Below, piece by piece: positions 1 to 6,025 of a stretch of 6,755 nucleotides of DNA; position 1 is the stretch's first letter; every line of letters starts with the position of its first letter. This DNA is from Clostridiales bacterium. Lineage in GTDB: Bacteria; Bacillota; Peptococcia; Peptococcales; Peptococcaceae. The notes under the pieces are model-generated. The model made no database searches. It was not told the DNA's origin and saw nothing but the letters and a program-made list of their open reading frames with translations. Location: positions 1 to 6,755 of the forward strand of contig QAKL01000072.1 in assembly GCA_003343815.1 (NCBI GenBank), given 5' to 3'. Position numbers and translations under genes: made by a program.

Positions 1-6
1 AAAAAC

Positions 7-14
7 GGTAGGTG
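7..14 (+). promoter_or_regulatory. Ribosome binding site of the LysR gene
   Basis: The run GGTAGGTG lies six bases upstream of the ATG at 21, a normal Shine-Dalgarno distance. This decides the start: the in-frame GTG at 12 lies inside the run itself and would have no ribosome binding site within the visible bases. Only 20 bases precede the ATG, so the promoter of this gene is outside the window. Confidence 0.6.
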
Positions 15-20
15 AAACAG

Positions 21-1004
21 ATGCATTTAAAGCAGTTGCAATATACTTTGGAAGTGGCTAAGTGCAAATCATTTTCGAAAGCGGCGAAAAAGCTTTATGT
101 TTCGCAGCCGTCGTTATCGACTTCGATTTCTTCCTTTGAGGAGGAATTGGGATTGACGCTTTTTCTGCGCACGACTTCGGGGGTGGTGCTGACTCAGGAG
201 GGGGAGCAGGTTTTGGCGCAGATTGAAGAAGTCTTGACTAGTGTGGATAGGCTGGCTGCAATGGGCAAGCAAGGATTTGTGAAGTATAATACTACTTTGG
301 CGGCGATACCGTCTGCGTGTAACGGTATGGTTATTAATCTTTTGGGGGAGGTAGCGCAAAGCAATCCTGAAATTACCTTAAATATTTTGGAGCTGCGCCC
401 ACAAAAGGTGTTGCAGTCGCTCATAAATGGAGTGACGGATATTGCCATCGGCTCGTATACCGAAGAAACAAAAAAATATATCTTTAAAGAAACGCAAAAG
501 AATAATTTAGAGTTGGAACCGCTTTTTGAAGATTATTTGTATGTTTTTTTAGAGCGCAATCATCCTTTGGCGAAAAAGGCGTCGGTTTCGCTGAAAGAAT
601 TGGCGGGGGAAAGACAAGCTATTTTTAATGATTTTCTCCTTTTGGAGAGCGCCGAGTGCACGGCTGAGGAGGAAAAAAATCTTTCCGAGTGCTATTCGTT
701 TTCCGACCGCTCGAGTATCAAACAGGCAGTGGCGGCGGGGCTGGCGTATGCCGTATTGCCGCATCAAATGGTTTTAGACGATATTTATACTACTTCGGGA
801 TTAATTAAGGCATTGCCGATCAATACCGATCAGGTAAAGGTTTATAATTATGTCGCGTACCGCAAGAGCAACTATATGCCCAAGCAGGAGCAGGTTATCT
901 TGGAGTATATCCGCACTTTGGCGGCGGAACAAAAAGAGCGTTTGGATAAGCTGCCGCGTCCGGTGGTGAGTAATATCACCGAAACCACCGTCTTGCGCTA
1001 TTAA
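21..1004 (+). CDS. LysR-family transcriptional regulator
   Basis: A DNA-binding transcription factor of the LysR type, 327 residues from ATG 21, the usual length for the family (about 290-330). Residues 1-60 form the winged helix-turn-helix: the stretch with SFSKAAKKLYVSQPSLS followed by an LxLFLRTTSGVVLTxEG wing is diagnostic. A linker helix follows (about 61-85), then a periplasmic-binding-protein-like effector domain (about 88-300) with the typical segment PLAKKASVSLKEL. The inducer cannot be read from the sequence. LysR proteins usually act on a neighbouring or divergent gene, but here the next gene is co-directional, behind a terminator and its own promoter, so its target could equally be a divergent gene to the left of the window. 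The C-terminal tail (about 300-327) is charged and poorly conserved looking. Family assignment is firm; specific role unknown. Confidence 0.95.
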   Translation: MHLKQLQYTLEVAKCKSFSKAAKKLYVSQPSLSTSISSFEEELGLTLFLRTTSGVVLTQEGEQVLAQIEEVLTSVDRLAAMGKQGFVKYNTTLAAIPSACNGMVINLLGEVAQSNPEITLNILELRPQKVLQSLINGVTDIAIGSYTEETKKYIFKETQKNNLELEPLFEDYLYVFLERNHPLAKKASVSLKELAGERQAIFNDFLLLESAECTAEEEKNLSECYSFSDRSSIKQAVAAGLAYAVLPHQMVLDDIYTTSGLIKALPINTDQVKVYNYVAYRKSNYMPKQEQVILEYIRTLAAEQKERLDKLPRPVVSNITETTVLRY

Positions 1005-1017
1005 ACGCATGTTCCTC

Positions 1018-1043
1018 GCTCAAGGTCCGTCCTTGAGCTTTTT
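1018..1043 (+). terminator. Intrinsic terminator of the LysR gene
   Basis: GCTCAAGG (1018-1025) pairs perfectly with CCTTGAGC (1031-1038) around a five-base loop, and TTTTT (1039-1043) follows at once. It begins 13 bases after the LysR stop codon. This makes read-through into the large downstream gene unlikely and supports two separate transcription units. Confidence 0.88.
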
Positions 1044-1086
1044 GATGAAAGGCGGCTAAGCAGGAGAAAAAGGTAGGAGAAAGCAG

Positions 1087-1130
1087 AAAAAATCCTAAAA
1101 AAATGAAAAAATGTGGGGAAAAAGAAAAAA
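1087..1130 (+). promoter_or_regulatory. Clustered A-tracts upstream of the promoter (UP-element-like)
   Basis: Five A-tracts of 5-7 bases lie at 1087-1092, 1097-1103, 1106-1111, 1119-1123 and 1125-1130, directly upstream of the -35 box at 1135. The centres of the first four are spaced roughly one helical turn apart. A-tracts in this position are known to stimulate promoters, either by contact with the RNA polymerase alpha C-terminal domain or by bending DNA. Their function here is inferred from position and composition. Confidence 0.45.
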
Positions 1131-1134
1131 TACC

Positions 1135-1163
1135 TTGACATTTCCCCCAAAAAGCGGTATTAT
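1135..1163 (+). promoter_or_regulatory. Sigma-A (sigma-70) promoter of the secreted-protein gene
   Basis: A consensus -35 box TTGACA (1135-1140), a 17-base spacer and a -10 box TATTAT (1158-1163, one mismatch to TATAAT). Transcription would begin near 1170, giving a 5' leader of about 190 bases before the GTG start at 1359. The upstream A-tracts should make this a strong promoter. The spacer contains a CCCCC run and there is no extended -10 TG. Confidence 0.85.
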
Positions 1164-1184
1164 TTTTCATATGGTAAGCAATAA

Positions 1185-1198
1185 CTAATTGATATTAG
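1185..1198. repeat. Inverted repeat CTAAT-N4-ATTAG just downstream of the promoter
   Basis: CTAAT (1185-1189) and ATTAG (1194-1198) form a perfect five-base inverted repeat with a four-base spacer, about 15 bases after the expected transcription start. CTAAT recurs at 1205-1209 and 1266-1270, and a TTAGCTAA palindrome lies at 1256-1263. The position would suit a repressor operator, but the same bases also explain the RNA stems of the leader, so the two readings compete. Confidence 0.3.
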
Positions 1199-1343
1199 CC
1201 CGTACTAATGAAAGACAGCATTTTCCCGACAAAGAGGGATAAATGCGTCTGTAAGTTAGCTAAAGCTAATCAAATTGGGAGGTGAGAGGGAACAGATACA
1301 GGCAAAAAAGTTACAGCAAGAAGATAAAGCTGAAAACCAAAAC

Positions 1344-1351
1344 GGAAGGAG
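1344..1351 (+). promoter_or_regulatory. Ribosome binding site deciding the GTG start at 1359
   Basis: GGAAGGAG sits seven bases upstream of GTG 1359, the best Shine-Dalgarno and spacing in the region. The ATG at 1371 would be 19 bases away, too far for this site, although a protein starting there would also have a normal signal peptide. The in-frame TTG at 1275 has no upstream site. Confidence 0.75.
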
Positions 1352-1358
1352 AATTTTT

Positions 1359-3866
1359 GTGGAAAATTTGATGAAGAAAAATACTTCGAAAGCATTGGCG
1401 TGGCTGTTGATTTTGTCCATGCTGCTTTTATTGATGCCAGCCGCGGCTTTTGCCGATGAGGGTGCTGCGGCATCAGGCGAAATGTATGTTTTGATGAATA
1501 TCCCATATGCGGAATTTTATGCTGCTGAGGTTACAGACAGCGACAGTCTATCAGCGGTAGATGCGATTTCCTCAGCGACTAAAAACAAACCTCTCAGCCC
1601 TTTGGCGGCAGGTTCTTACCATGAAAAGCAAGACGGTAGCGATATTACGGGTATTATTTATCCGGTCAAGGTGACAAGCTCGAGCGATTTGGAGGGTTTA
1701 ACCCAAGTTACCGATAAGGACAGCATCAGCTATACAGTTACCATGAAAGGTAAAGAAACGACGTATACCTATGAGGGCAAAGATGCCTTGTGCGGCAAAC
1801 CGTCTTACTCCTACTATGTCTTGAACGAGGCTCCCGCGGCTTATAAAGTGATGAGTGTTAAGGACGGGGTGAGATCCTTTAGCGCGGTTAATGCTGAGGC
1901 TACGGCTATTGAGGGCGCGAGCGCAGTATTGAAACAGGACGACTCCCATGCTGACGTAGCGATTAAAGTAAAAGATGTAGATGGAATAGTTACAAAAGAT
2001 AATGTAAAAGGCGTGACTTTGCATACGACTGACGGTACATTTGAGGGTTTGCGTCATGTGTATGAGATCTATAAAGGCACGAAGTTAGGTTTCTCAGTCA
2101 GTGGCGATAATGCCGATCATAATGCGTTACTGGGCAAAACGATTGACAAAATCACCTATTATTTGAATGACGGCACTGTTCGTTATATTGCTACTGATTT
2201 AGCTGTGCCTGATTTGGCTAATGACAAGGTTTTACCGAAAGTTTCCGGAGAAAGCGGCACTACCTATAAGCCGCTGTTTGAAACTATTACTCAGCCGAAA
2301 TATGATAAGCTTTGGCATGATTACATCGCGGCGGTAGCAGGCGATGATGAAAATTTAGAGGGTACGGTGCAGTTTGTAAAGACTTTCTGCCAAGGCACCG
2401 AGTATGGTCAGGCATATGCTGATAAGGTTGCAGCAAACAAAGACGGGAGTTTTCAATTCTGCTGCCAATTTATCAATGGTGCTAATCGTATTACGGTAAA
2501 CGGCAATAATATTACGGTGACTAATGCCGAAGGGACAGAGATATCCAATCATAATTATACTTATCGTGGAGTAGTTACGGTTTCAGGAGAGATGCCGGGC
2601 TGGGGAACGCAATCCTATGAAGGGCATTTATATATGACGACGGACAAAGATGCAGGCGAGTTTAAATATTTCATTTTCCGCGATGACAATCCTGCCGATA
2701 CCTACCATATCGAGTTTATTTACGGCAGTGATTTGGACGAATTGCAAAAATATACTACCGGTCAATATGCTTATTGGCAGGGCGCAGGTATCCCTGTAAA
2801 TGCAGATGAAAAATTGATCGGAAACTGCATTAAATTATATTGCGTGGAAAATGCTATGAGTGAAAACCGTTCTGCTGCTTCGGTGGCGCAGGTGGCTGAT
2901 CTAGTAGGTACTTGGGATATTTCGCTTGACGGCGGCAAAACTGCCGATTATAGCTCGCAGCATTTCACCGTGGATAAAAACGGCAACGGTACTATGTATG
3001 AAAATGGCGCTGTTTCGGCTGAGTATCAGGTTTTCGCTTATGATAATGACGGCAAAGACGAGCAAAAATCCGGCGTCTATGTTACCTTTAACGGCGCAGA
3101 GGAAACTTCGTCTTGGGCTGATTATGCGATTACAACCTCAGGCAATAAAACTATTTTAACTTTAACCGGCGATGATGAAAACGGCGAAACAAAGACTTGG
3201 ACATATTTGAAACATAAGAGTACTTCTTCCTCCGCAGGCGGCGGTGGTTCGAGTATGGATTATGTAGTAAGCGTCTCTAACAACGACAACGGCTCGGTGA
3301 AAGCCAGCCAGAGCGAGGCATCGGCGGGCTCCTTTATCACTATTACCGCTGTGCCGAAAGATGGCTACAAAGTGGGCACAGTGACTGTTACCTACAAAAA
3401 CGGCAATAAAGTAACTGTGACTAATGCAGGCGACAATCAGTACACATTTACCATGCCGGATAGCAATGTCACTGTGAAGGCAACCTTTATGAAAGCTGAT
3501 GGTACGACTGACAGCACCAAGGCGGTTGTCATGCATATCGGCAGTAAAACTGTGGCTGCTTACGGCAAAACGATTAATAGCGATGTCGCTCCGCTGATCA
3601 TTAATAATCGCACGATGGTGCCGATCCGCGTTGTGACCGAGACTTTAGGCGGTACGGCAGAGTGGAATGCCAATGCGAAAACCGTTACTTTGGTGATCGA
3701 CGGCAAAACTATTCAGATGACGATTGGCGTTACTTTGGAGAAATACGGCGTCGCTCCGATTATTATTGATGATCGCACCTATGTGCCGATTCGTTTCGTG
3801 GCAGAGGAGTTGGGCGCTACTGTGGATTGGAATGAAAATGCGCAGGAGATCGTGATTACGAAATAA
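1359..3866 (+). CDS. Secreted multidomain protein: Tp47-like, ZinT-like, B-repeat and CAO-N1 modules
   Basis: An 835-residue exported protein from GTG 1359. Residues 1-32 are a signal peptide (KK near the start, a Leu-rich core, AFA cleavage before Asp33). Residues about 41-210 resemble the first domain of the Treponema pallidum Tp47 lipoprotein (YVLMNIPYAEFYAAE, then VDAISSAT); Tp47-like features continue to about 285. Residues about 305-497 resemble ZinT/YodA: FKYFIFRDD, then YHIEFIYGSDLDEL around His450. Residues about 509-618 look like a small lipocalin-like beta-barrel (LVGTWDIS at the start). After a Ser/Gly linker (620-633) comes a divergent InlB-type B-repeat (about 634-712, with AVPKDGYKV and FTMPDSNVTVKATF). 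The C-terminus (722-835) is a duplicated copper-amine-oxidase N-terminal type domain. There is no LPXTG motif, lipobox or transmembrane anchor at the C-terminus, so how it is held at the surface is unclear. Five of its six cysteines lie in the ZinT-like part. Likely role: extracellular metal or ligand binding (inference). Own promoter and terminators. Confidence 0.85.
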   Translation: MENLMKKNTSKALAWLLILSMLLLLMPAAAFADEGAAASGEMYVLMNIPYAEFYAAEVTDSDSLSAVDAISSATKNKPLSPLAAGSYHEKQDGSDITGIIYPVKVTSSSDLEGLTQVTDKDSISYTVTMKGKETTYTYEGKDALCGKPSYSYYVLNEAPAAYKVMSVKDGVRSFSAVNAEATAIEGASAVLKQDDSHADVAIKVKDVDGIVTKDNVKGVTLHTTDGTFEGLRHVYEIYKGTKLGFSVSGDNADHNALLGKTIDKITYYLNDGTVRYIATDLAVPDLANDKVLPKVSGESGTTYKPLFETITQPKYDKLWHDYIAAVAGDDENLEGTVQFVKTFCQGTEYGQAYADKVAANKDGSFQFCCQFINGANRITVNGNNITVTNAEGTEISNHNYTYRGVVTVSGEMPGWGTQSYEGHLYMTTDKDAGEFKYFIFRDDNPADTYHIEFIYGSDLDELQKYTTGQYAYWQGAGIPVNADEKLIGNCIKLYCVENAMSENRSAASVAQVADLVGTWDISLDGGKTADYSSQHFTVDKNGNGTMYENGAVSAEYQVFAYDNDGKDEQKSGVYVTFNGAEETSSWADYAITTSGNKTILTLTGDDENGETKTWTYLKHKSTSSSAGGGGSSMDYVVSVSNNDNGSVKASQSEASAGSFITITAVPKDGYKVGTVTVTYKNGNKVTVTNAGDNQYTFTMPDSNVTVKATFMKADGTTDSTKAVVMHIGSKTVAAYGKTINSDVAPLIINNRTMVPIRVVTETLGGTAEWNANAKTVTLVIDGKTIQMTIGVTLEKYGVAPIIIDDRTYVPIRFVAEELGATVDWNENAQEIVITK
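3258..3494 (+). other. Divergent InlB B-repeat domain in the secreted protein
   Basis: Residues about 634-712 of the secreted protein. The pattern is Y-V-V-S-V..NGSV, then a FITITAVPKDGYKV core, then YTFTMPDSNVTVKATF, which is characteristic of the divergent B-repeat family common in Firmicutes surface proteins. It follows a flexible Ser/Gly stretch and is a single copy. Such repeats normally act as structural spacers that hold functional domains away from the cell. Confidence 0.7.
3585..3857 (+). repeat. Two CAO-N1-type units at the C-terminus of the secreted protein
   Basis: Unit 1 (3585-3689, residues 743-777) and unit 2 (3750-3857, residues 798-833) share the pattern VAP-hh-I-x-x-R-T-x-VPIR-x-V-x-E-x-LG-x-x-x-x-W-x-x-x-A, where h is hydrophobic. 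Examples are NNRTMVPIRVVTETLGG and DDRTYVPIRFVAEELGA. This is the copper amine oxidase N-terminal domain family, which in Firmicutes is widespread at the ends of secreted proteins and is not an enzyme itself. A role in surface attachment has been suggested by its position but is not shown by this sequence. Confidence 0.85.
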
Positions 3867-3883
3867 TGTAACTGAACCATAAG

Positions 3884-3917
3884 AAAAATCCCTTGACTAA
3901 CAGTCAAGGGATTTTTT
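3884..3917. terminator. Bidirectional intrinsic terminator after the secreted-protein gene
   Basis: A perfect 15-bp stem (3884-3898 with 3902-3916) around the three-base loop AAC, with core ATCCCTTGACT. It starts 17 bases after the plus-strand stop codon. The T-run at 3912-3917 serves plus-strand transcripts; the A-run at 3884-3888 becomes a U-run for minus-strand transcripts, so it can work in both directions between the convergent genes. Confidence 0.92.
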
Positions 3918-3936
3918 GCGGGTACTTTCATGACAC

Positions 3937-3968
3937 AAAAATGCTTGTCTTTAAAGACAAGCATTTTT
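3937..3968. terminator. Second terminator, a perfect 32-bp palindrome, serving the minus-strand operon
   Basis: Bases 3937-3952 are the exact reverse complement of 3953-3968, with core ATGCTTGTCTTT. The structure begins 14 bases beyond the stop codon of the minus-strand hydrolase gene, and the A-run at its left end gives a U-tract on the minus transcript. It is therefore the primary terminator of the minus operon and a backup for plus-strand read-through. The central TTTAAA would form the hairpin loop in RNA. Confidence 0.88.
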
Positions 3969-3982
3969 GATATGGGGAAAGA

Positions 3983-5986
3983 TTATTCGAATATCTGATA
4001 AACGGGAGCGCCCTCGCATTGGTGCGGCATACGCACGTTTAACAAAACTGCGGCGGTCGGAGTGACATCGACGTGCTTGATGATACGCTCGGTGAGGAAG
4101 TTTTTCTTGATGCCGGGGCCTGCCGCCATGAATACGGAGCGGACGGAGGTATCGCAAGCGCCGTTAATGGTGGAGAAGCTGTCGGCATGGTCGGCAGTGT
4201 AGCCCTCAGCGATGTAGTAGATAATATCGCCCGAGTCCGGACCGCCCTCGCCTAATAAAGCGGCGTCGCGGTTGCGCATTGCCAAAGCAACGTATCTGTG
4301 ACCGGTTTTTTCGTCTCTTAAACCGTACAAATCAGTCATGATTTGCTCTTCTAATTCAAACTGATCGGCAGGATCGACGATACCGTGAGGATCGCGGCCT
4401 TTGATATTGAGGAAGATGTGGCAGTAGGAGGAGCAGATCGCGCGGGTTTTAGACCAATCAATTTCGGGGATATCGTTGCCGTTTTCGTCTTTTTTCAGGA
4501 CAGTGTAGCCGAGTTTACGCATTTCGACAGCGCAGGTGCCGCCGCTCATCAGACGGAATACGTCGGTGTCGTGCTCAGGAGTAGTTTGACCGTGGTCGGA
4601 CACGATTAAAATAGTCCAGCCCTCGTCGATTAACTCCAAGAACTCGCCGATATAATTATCGGTCTGCACATAAACCTCGGCAAATAATTTCTGGCAGGTT
4701 TCGGGAGATAATTTGCTGCCTTTTTTCAAATATTGGACGAGCATGTGTCCCTGCATATCGACATTGTGAAAATGGGAGAAGATCACGCCGAAGCCCTGCT
4801 CACGCGCCATGTATTTGATGCCCTTGGCATTCCATGCTGCGGAATGATCCCAGCTGGCGCGCATACACTTGGAAATGAGCATTTCATCGGAGCCGCCTGC
4901 CAAGCATACCGGCTGCGGATAGCCGACATTTTCGGTGACGGTTTTTAATAAGCTTTTCGGCGACCAAACGGTGTCGTCATTGAAATCCATGGAAGCGGAA
5001 ACCCACAGTTTGAACTGGCTGCCGTCCTCGGCCATTTCTAACAATCTCATGCTGCGGTTGACCATGATTTTTTCGTCGTGGCGGATCGACTCGTCGACGA
5101 TGTCTTGGACGAATACGTCTTTTGCCAAAACGACGATTGGCTCAGCGGATTTTTTATTTTTATAAATAGCTAAACTGTCGTAAATGCCCTGCTCGTTTTT
5201 CAAAATAAGGCAGGGGCGGTGGATAAAGCCCTGAGCTAAAAGCATGGTGCACTCTAAAGCGTCGGCGGGAGCATTGACCCAGCCGCTTGCGGGACGAATC
5301 GGGGTGCTGACCATATCCATCGGAGTGTCGGACAAATTCATGACGCCCTCGGACTCATCCATGGTGACGCGCTGGTTTTTCTTGACGACTAAACGGTTAG
5401 CCATCATGTTTAAGTCGCCTTCTTTTTCTTCCTCGGCAGTTTCCATGCCGGTGATAAAGCAGGGGACGCGGCTGTCGCTGGCGGCTTTGCTGCGGAAAGA
5501 AACTTCCTGCACTTTGACATTACCCAAAACTAACATATCGCCCTCGACCTGCGCTGTGCCGACATTGATACCTCCAGGCTGTGTACCGTCGATAACGTAT
5601 AAATTTTCGCTTTGGCTGCTTGGCGGCCAAGAGGAGCCGGGCCAGTGCCAAACTAAAGTTTTAATGCCCGCTTCGGCGGTGACATTCCACAATTGCTCAG
5701 CGTGACAGTTGGTGGACTCGAAATTGTATTCCAAAATATCGCGCTCGACGTTATGACGATAGTAGCCGGTGATACCATGGACGCGGGGGCTGGCGCCGGT
5801 AGCTAAGGTAGTCCACATCGGCGGGGTAACAGTCGGCTGACCGCCGATCATTTCATATCTGATTTCGGCAGAACCGCGTTCCAAGAATTTCTTTGTATTC
5901 GGCATACGTCCTTCGTCAATGTATTTTTTGGTCAGACGCGGATCTAAACCGTCAATACCTAAAATGAGCACTTTTTTTCTTTCCAT
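3983..5986 (-). CDS. Alkaline-phosphatase-superfamily hydrolase (type I phosphodiesterase-like)
   Basis: A 667-residue metal-dependent hydrolase of the type I phosphodiesterase/nucleotide pyrophosphatase group. Expected active-site residues are visible: Asp12 (LILGIDGLDP), nucleophile Thr54 (PTVTPPMWTTLATG), Asp410 and His414 (FSHFHNVDMQGHM), Asp464 and His465 (LIVSDHGQ). The last metal ligand is probably His600 (TADHADS), before VRSVFMAAGPGIKK; that assignment is less certain. These would bind two metal ions, usually zinc, and cleave a phosphate (possibly sulfate or phosphonate) ester. Residues about 140-390 form a large insertion or cap that likely sets substrate choice and that I do not recognise. 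There is no signal peptide or membrane segment, so it should act in the cytoplasm. The ATG at 5986 has a strong AAGGAGG nine bases upstream. It follows a DASS-like transporter gene in the same direction after 82 bases, suggesting that it acts on the imported substrate. Substrate unknown; a phosphoglycerate-mutase-like activity cannot be excluded. Confidence 0.9.
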   Translation of the reverse strand: MERKKVLILGIDGLDPRLTKKYIDEGRMPNTKKFLERGSAEIRYEMIGGQPTVTPPMWTTLATGASPRVHGITGYYRHNVERDILEYNFESTNCHAEQLWNVTAEAGIKTLVWHWPGSSWPPSSQSENLYVIDGTQPGGINVGTAQVEGDMLVLGNVKVQEVSFRSKAASDSRVPCFITGMETAEEEKEGDLNMMANRLVVKKNQRVTMDESEGVMNLSDTPMDMVSTPIRPASGWVNAPADALECTMLLAQGFIHRPCLILKNEQGIYDSLAIYKNKKSAEPIVVLAKDVFVQDIVDESIRHDEKIMVNRSMRLLEMAEDGSQFKLWVSASMDFNDDTVWSPKSLLKTVTENVGYPQPVCLAGGSDEMLISKCMRASWDHSAAWNAKGIKYMAREQGFGVIFSHFHNVDMQGHMLVQYLKKGSKLSPETCQKLFAEVYVQTDNYIGEFLELIDEGWTILIVSDHGQTTPEHDTDVFRLMSGGTCAVEMRKLGYTVLKKDENGNDIPEIDWSKTRAICSSYCHIFLNIKGRDPHGIVDPADQFELEEQIMTDLYGLRDEKTGHRYVALAMRNRDAALLGEGGPDSGDIIYYIAEGYTADHADSFSTINGACDTSVRSVFMAAGPGIKKNFLTERIIKHVDVTPTAAVLLNVRMPHQCEGAPVYQIFE

Positions 5987-5995
5987 TGTTGATTT

Positions 5996-6002
5996 CCTCC
6001 TT
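5996..6002 (-). promoter_or_regulatory. Ribosome binding site of the hydrolase gene
   Basis: On the minus strand AAGGAGG lies nine bases before the ATG at 5986, a near-perfect Shine-Dalgarno match. It supports independent, efficient initiation on what is probably a two-gene message. I see no convincing promoter in the 82-base gap. Confidence 0.85.
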
Positions 6003-6025
6003 AAATTTTAACTATTTAGGTGTAA

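Larger units (their letters stand above)
1170..1358 (+). other. Long structured 5' leader, candidate cis-regulatory RNA
   Basis: No gene is convincing here. The leader can fold into an extended rod. The outer stem pairs AATTGA/TTAGC (1187-1199) with GCTAATCAAATT (1265-1276), with small bulges. A short stem pairs CTAA (1205-1208) with TTAG (1256-1259). The apical hairpin pairs AGAC (1213-1216) with GTCT (1247-1250), GCATTT (1218-1223) with AAATGC (1241-1246) and CCC (1225-1227) with GGG (1236-1238) around an eight-base loop GACAAAGA. A purine-rich single-stranded stretch GGGAGGTGAGAGGG (1277-1290) follows. There is no U-tract after the hairpin, so it is not an intrinsic terminator. I do not recognise a known riboswitch class. 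It could be a regulatory element, an mRNA-stabilising 5' structure, or a DNA operator region. Confidence 0.45.

Noticed and set aside
12..14. GTG start for the LysR gene
   Set aside because: It lies inside the purine run that serves as ribosome binding site for ATG 21, and LysR proteins usually begin a few residues before the xLxxLxxF-type helix, which ATG 21 gives.
961..990. Inverted repeat CGGTGGT / ACCACCG at the end of the LysR gene
   Set aside because: It lies inside the coding region, has a long loop and no U-tract; the real terminator is at 1018-1043.
1170..1290. Known riboswitch or T-box in the leader
   Set aside because: The T-box sequence, cobalamin box and the GACGCAAAGCC-type c-di-GMP-I core are absent, so no class name is given; it is reported only as an unknown structured leader.
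1275..1358. TTG start that would add 28 residues before the secreted protein
   Set aside because: No Shine-Dalgarno precedes it, it would place a charged segment before an otherwise normal signal peptide, and GTG 1359 has a well-spaced GGAAGGAG.
1698..2057. Open frame of 119 codons on the minus strand inside the secreted-protein gene
   Set aside because: No ribosome binding site or domain pattern; explained as a shadow of the real coding frame.
3162..3536. Open frame of 124 codons on the minus strand opposite the B-repeat region
   Set aside because: It mirrors the beta-rich repeat coding sequence, has no domain signature and no promoter.
5244..5705. Open frame of 153 codons on the plus strand
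   Set aside because: It is antisense to the hydrolase gene, whose frame shows family motifs throughout; the translation has no recognisable domain.
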